This document shows positions 11,837-14,808 of a stretch of DNA of 14,808 bases, piece after piece. This DNA comes from Betaproteobacteria bacterium (GTDB lineage Bacteria > Pseudomonadota > Gammaproteobacteria > Burkholderiales > SG8-39). Positions within the stretch are counted from its first letter, which is position 1. Each line of letters opens with the position of its first letter. The stretch covers positions 1 through 14,808 of the forward strand of contig JAOUGZ010000021.1 in assembly GCA_029865405.1 (NCBI GenBank). The letters are read 5' to 3'. The notes below the pieces were generated by a model. The model was not told where the DNA came from and made no database searches. It saw only the letters and a list, made by a program, of their open reading frames with translations. The position numbers and the translations under genes are program-made.

Positions 11837-13675
11837 ATGAGCGCTTCCGAATCCGGCTCAGCCGACCGATCGAATGCCCCGGCGTGGGTGCGCCACCGCG
11901 GCTTGCGCCAGTGGGTCGCCGAAACCGCGCAACTGGCCAAGCCCGAGCGGATCGTGTGGTGCGACGGCTCGCAGTCCGAGTACGACGGCTTGTGCGCCGA
12001 CCTGGTGCGCGCCGGCACGCTCATCAAGCTGAACGAGACGCTGCGGCCGAACAGCTACCTCGCGCGCTCCCACCCGAGCGACGTGGCGCGCATGGAGGAC
12101 CGCACCTTCATCTGCAGCCAGGCGAAGGAGCAGGCGGGGCCGACCAACAATTGGGTCGAGCCCAGCGAGATGCGCGCAACGCTCAAGCGCTTGTTCGATG
12201 GCTGCATGCGCGGTCGCACCATGTACGTGATGCCGTTTTCCATGGGACCGATCGGATCGCACATCGCGCAGATCGGCGTGGAGATCTCCGACTCGGCCTA
12301 CGTCGCCGTGAACATGCGCATCATGACGCGCATGGGCCGCGCGGTGGCGGACTGGCTCGGCGAGGACGGCGAATTTGTGCCTTGCGTGCATTCCGTAGGC
12401 GCGCCGCTCGCACCAGGGGCGAAGGACGTGCCCTGGCCGAGCAACGAGAAGGAGAAGTGGATCGTCCACTTCCCCGAGACGCGCGAGATCTGGTCGTTCG
12501 GCTCCGGCTACGGCGGCAATGCGTTGCTCGGCAAGAAGTGCCTTGCGCTGCGCATCGCATCGGTGATGGCTAGGGACGAGGGCTGGCTCGCCGAGCACAT
12601 GCTGATCCTCGGCGTGCAGTCGCCGGCCGGCGAGAAATCCTACGTTGCCGCGGCGTTTCCGAGCGCCTGCGGCAAGACGAACTTCGCCATGCTGATCCCG
12701 CCCGCGGCCTACCAGGGCTGGACGGTGACCACCATCGGCGAGGACATCGCCTGGATCAAGCCCGGGCACGACGGCCGCTTCTACGCCATCAATCCCGAGG
12801 CGGGGTTCTTCGGCGTTGCGCCCGGCACGTCGCAGGCGACCAATCCGAACGCCATGAAGACGCTGGCCGCCAATGTCATCTTTACCAACGTCGCGCTCAC
12901 TCCCGAAGGCGATGTGTGGTGGGAGGGCATGACCGATGCGCCGCCGGCGCGCCTCATCGATTGGCGCGGCAAGGAATGGACCCCTGGGTGCGGCCGGGTT
13001 GCCGCCCACGCCAACGCGCGCTTCACGGTGCCCGCGGCGCAATGCCCGTCCATGGATCCCAAGTGGGAGGATGCGGGCGGCGTGCCGATCGCCGCCTTTC
13101 TGTTCGGCGGCCGCCGGTCGGGGACCGTACCGCTGGTGGTCGAGGCGCCGACCTGGGAAGACGGCGTTTACATGGCTGCCACGCTCGGCTCGGAAACCAC
13201 GGCCGCCATCACCGGCAAGGTCGGCGTGGTGCGGCGCGACCCGATGGCGATGCTCGCTTTCTGCGGCTACAACATGGGCGACTATTTCGCCCATTGGCTG
13301 AAGATGGGTAAGGCGGTAAGCCACCCGCCGCGCATCTTCCGCGTCAACTGGTTCCGCAAGGATGCGAGCGGCAAGTTCATCTGGCCGGGTTTTGGCGAGA
13401 ACATGCGCGTGCTGGAGTGGATCGTGAAGCGCTGCCACGGCGGCGCGCAGGGCGTCGATACCGCGCTCGGCATCGTGCCGCGCCACGAGGACATGAACTG
13501 GCGCGGACTGGAGCGTTTTGCGCGCGAGCTGTACGAGGAGATCGTTCGCGTGGACCCCGCCGCCTGGAAGAAGGAGCTCGCCGCGCAGGACGATCTGCTC
13601 GGCAAGCTCGGCGCGCGCCTGCCGGACGAGATCGCCCGACACCGGGCGCAACTGCGCGAGAAGCTCGCGGCCTGA
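11837..13675 (+). CDS. pckG: Phosphoenolpyruvate carboxykinase (GTP)
   Basis: This enzyme converts oxaloacetate and GTP to phosphoenolpyruvate, GDP and CO2 and is the entry step of gluconeogenesis. From ATG 11837 it is 612 aa. The kinase P-loop is FPSACGKTN (274-282) with the hyper-reactive cysteine C278. The metal-binding kinase-2 loop is [11 protein letters not shown] (300-310), with Glu where the family usually has the first Asp. The segment [24 protein letters not shown] and the guanine-pocket region RVNWFRKD also fit the GTP class; none of the ATP-class pattern is present. An upstream in-frame ATG at 11783 would add 18 residues, but it lacks a ribosome-binding site and runs through the hairpin. 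ATG 11837 has TGGAG at 11823-11827 and an N-terminus like other bacterial PckG. A class III aminotransferase follows after one base. Confidence 0.95.
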   Translation: MSASESGSADRSNAPAWVRHRGLRQWVAETAQLAKPERIVWCDGSQSEYDGLCADLVRAGTLIKLNETLRPNSYLARSHPSDVARMEDRTFICSQAKEQAGPTNNWVEPSEMRATLKRLFDGCMRGRTMYVMPFSMGPIGSHIAQIGVEISDSAYVAVNMRIMTRMGRAVADWLGEDGEFVPCVHSVGAPLAPGAKDVPWPSNEKEKWIVHFPETREIWSFGSGYGGNALLGKKCLALRIASVMARDEGWLAEHMLILGVQSPAGEKSYVAAAFPSACGKTNFAMLIPPAAYQGWTVTTIGEDIAWIKPGHDGRFYAINPEAGFFGVAPGTSQATNPNAMKTLAANVIFTNVALTPEGDVWWEGMTDAPPARLIDWRGKEWTPGCGRVAAHANARFTVPAAQCPSMDPKWEDAGGVPIAAFLFGGRRSGTVPLVVEAPTWEDGVYMAATLGSETTAAITGKVGVVRRDPMAMLAFCGYNMGDYFAHWLKMGKAVSHPPRIFRVNWFRKDASGKFIWPGFGENMRVLEWIVKRCHGGAQGVDTALGIVPRHEDMNWRGLERFARELYEEIVRVDPAAWKKELAAQDDLLGKLGARLPDEIARHRAQLREKLAA

Positions 13676-13676
13676 C

Positions 13677-14808
13677 GTGACGCGCGTCTTCCACCGCAAT
13701 CCGCGCGAGCGCTATCCGGTCGCGGTGCGCGGCGATGGCGCGTACCTCATCGACCGCGAGGGCAAGCGCTATCTCGACGCCTCGGGCGGCGCGGCGGTCT
13801 CCTGCCTCGGGCATTCCGACGCGGCGGTGGTGCGCGCGATTCAGGAGCAGCTCGGGCGCCTGCCCTTCGCGCACACCTCGTTCTTCACGAACGAGCCGAT
13901 GGAAGCGCTCGCCGACGCACTCGTGGCGCGCGCGCCGGCGTCACTGCAGAAGGTCTATTTCGTCTCCGGGGGCTCGGAGGCCATGGAAGCCGCGCTGAAG
14001 CTCGCGCGGCAGTACTTCGTCGAAAAGGGCGAGCCGCAACGCCGGCACGTGATCGGGCGTCGCCAGTCCTACCACGGCAACACGCTCGGTGCGCTCGCGG
14101 TCGGGGGCAACCAGTGGCGGCGGCGCCAATTCGAGCCGCTGCTCGTCGACGTGACCCATGTCTCGCCATGCTACGCCTATCGTGGCAAGCAGGCGGGAGA
14201 AACGGACGATGCCTACGGCCAGCGCCTTGCCGCGGAGCTCGAGGGCGAGATCCAGCGCCTGGGCGCCCAGGCCGTGATCGCTTTCGTCGCCGAGACCGTG
14301 GTCGGCGCTACGCTTGGCGCGGTGGCACCGGTGCCGGGATACTTCAAGCGTGTGCGCGAAGTCTGCGACCGCTACGGCGTGCTGCTGATCCTCGACGAAG
14401 TGATGTGCGGCATGGGGCGCTGCGGAACGCTGTGGTCGTTCGAGCACGAAGGAGTTGTGCCCGACCTGGTCGCGATCGCCAAGGGCCTGGGCGCGGGCTA
14501 TCAGCCGATCGGCGCAGTCATGGTGAGCGGCGCGATTTACGACGCGATCGTGTCCGGTAGCGGATTTTTCCAGCACGGCCACACATATCTGGGGCACGCC
14601 GCGGCCTGCGCCGGCGCGCTGGCGGTGCAGCGGCGCCTGCACGAGGATGGGCTGCTGGCGCGCGTCGCGCCGCTGGGCGCGCTGCTCGAGCAAAAGCTGC
14701 GCGCGGCGTTCGGCGCGCATGCGCACGTCGGCGAGATACGCGGTCGCGGACTGTTCTGGGGCCTCGAACTCGTTGCCGACAGGACGAGCAAGGCGCCGTT
14801 TGAGCCGG
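13677..14808 (+). CDS. Class III PLP-dependent aminotransferase, C-terminus cut by window edge
   Basis: This frame is open from GTG 13677 to the right edge (377 complete codons, no stop), so the C-terminus is missing. It begins V/M-TRVFHRNP, then LDASGGAAVSCLGH and HTSFFTNEPME. It matches the fold-type I, class III (ornithine/beta-alanine-type) transaminases. YFVSGGSEAMEAALKLARQY (94-113) is the phosphate-binding region. LILDEVMCGMGR carries D240, which contacts the pyridine nitrogen. AIAKGLGAGYQP carries K269, the Schiff-base lysine. Substrate specificity cannot be read from the sequence; related proteins are often labelled aspartate aminotransferase family or omega-amino-acid transaminase. 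The GTG start is one base after the pckG stop (TGACGTG), implying cotranscription and coupling. A link to amino-acid-driven gluconeogenesis is inference. Confidence 0.9.
   Translation, partial: MTRVFHRNPRERYPVAVRGDGAYLIDREGKRYLDASGGAAVSCLGHSDAAVVRAIQEQLGRLPFAHTSFFTNEPMEALADALVARAPASLQKVYFVSGGSEAMEAALKLARQYFVEKGEPQRRHVIGRRQSYHGNTLGALAVGGNQWRRRQFEPLLVDVTHVSPCYAYRGKQAGETDDAYGQRLAAELEGEIQRLGAQAVIAFVAETVVGATLGAVAPVPGYFKRVREVCDRYGVLLILDEVMCGMGRCGTLWSFEHEGVVPDLVAIAKGLGAGYQPIGAVMVSGAIYDAIVSGSGFFQHGHTYLGHAAACAGALAVQRRLHEDGLLARVAPLGALLEQKLRAAFGAHAHVGEIRGRGLFWGLELVADRTSKAPFEP

Noticed and set aside
11858..13699. 613-codon open frame antisense to pckG
   Set aside because: Same GC-driven mirror effect; the plus strand encodes an intact GTP-PEPCK.

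Overview
This is a GC-rich chromosomal segment, most likely from a betaproteobacterium. It covers the dnaA replication-initiation neighbourhood. The evidence is the proteobacterial-type GyrB (about 806 aa, with the extra C-terminal insertion), the SmgA-like C-terminus, the YidC with a long periplasmic domain, the GTP-type PEP carboxykinase, and the order dnaA-dnaN-gyrB (no recF) divergent from rpmH-rnpA-yidD-yidC-mnmE. The taxon is an inference from protein character and gene order; no database search was possible.

Layout. Bases 2-118 hold the end of smg. After a gap carrying a 28-bp perfect alternating purine/pyrimidine palindrome comes topB (topoisomerase III, + strand). topB converges on gyrB, and the two coding regions overlap tail to tail by 44 bp. 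On the minus strand, dnaA (7809-6475), dnaN (6276-5170) and gyrB (5156-2736) form the replication cluster. On the plus strand, starting at 8006, rpmH, rnpA, yidD, yidC and mnmE form a tightly packed operon with gaps or overlaps of under 20 bp. The 196-bp divergent region between dnaA and rpmH holds a perfect DnaA box, a strong rpmH promoter and a candidate dnaA promoter whose -35 lies inside the DnaA box. The dnaA-dnaN gap holds an AT-rich stretch with TAG repeats and degenerate DnaA-box-like sites. Either gap could be, or be part of, oriC.

After mnmE, a hairpin and an extended -10-like promoter precede pckG (GTP-dependent PEP carboxykinase). A class III PLP aminotransferase follows pckG with a 1-nt gap and runs off the right edge.

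How the genes work together. dnaA, dnaN, gyrB and topB serve replication initiation, processivity and DNA topology. rpmH, rnpA, yidD, yidC and mnmE serve ribosome and tRNA maturation and membrane protein insertion. pckG and the aminotransferase suggest carbon flow from amino acids and C4 acids to phosphoenolpyruvate. The window is essentially housekeeping. I found no mobile element, CRISPR array, tRNA, rRNA, defence system or clearly novel system. The points worth a second look are regulatory and architectural.
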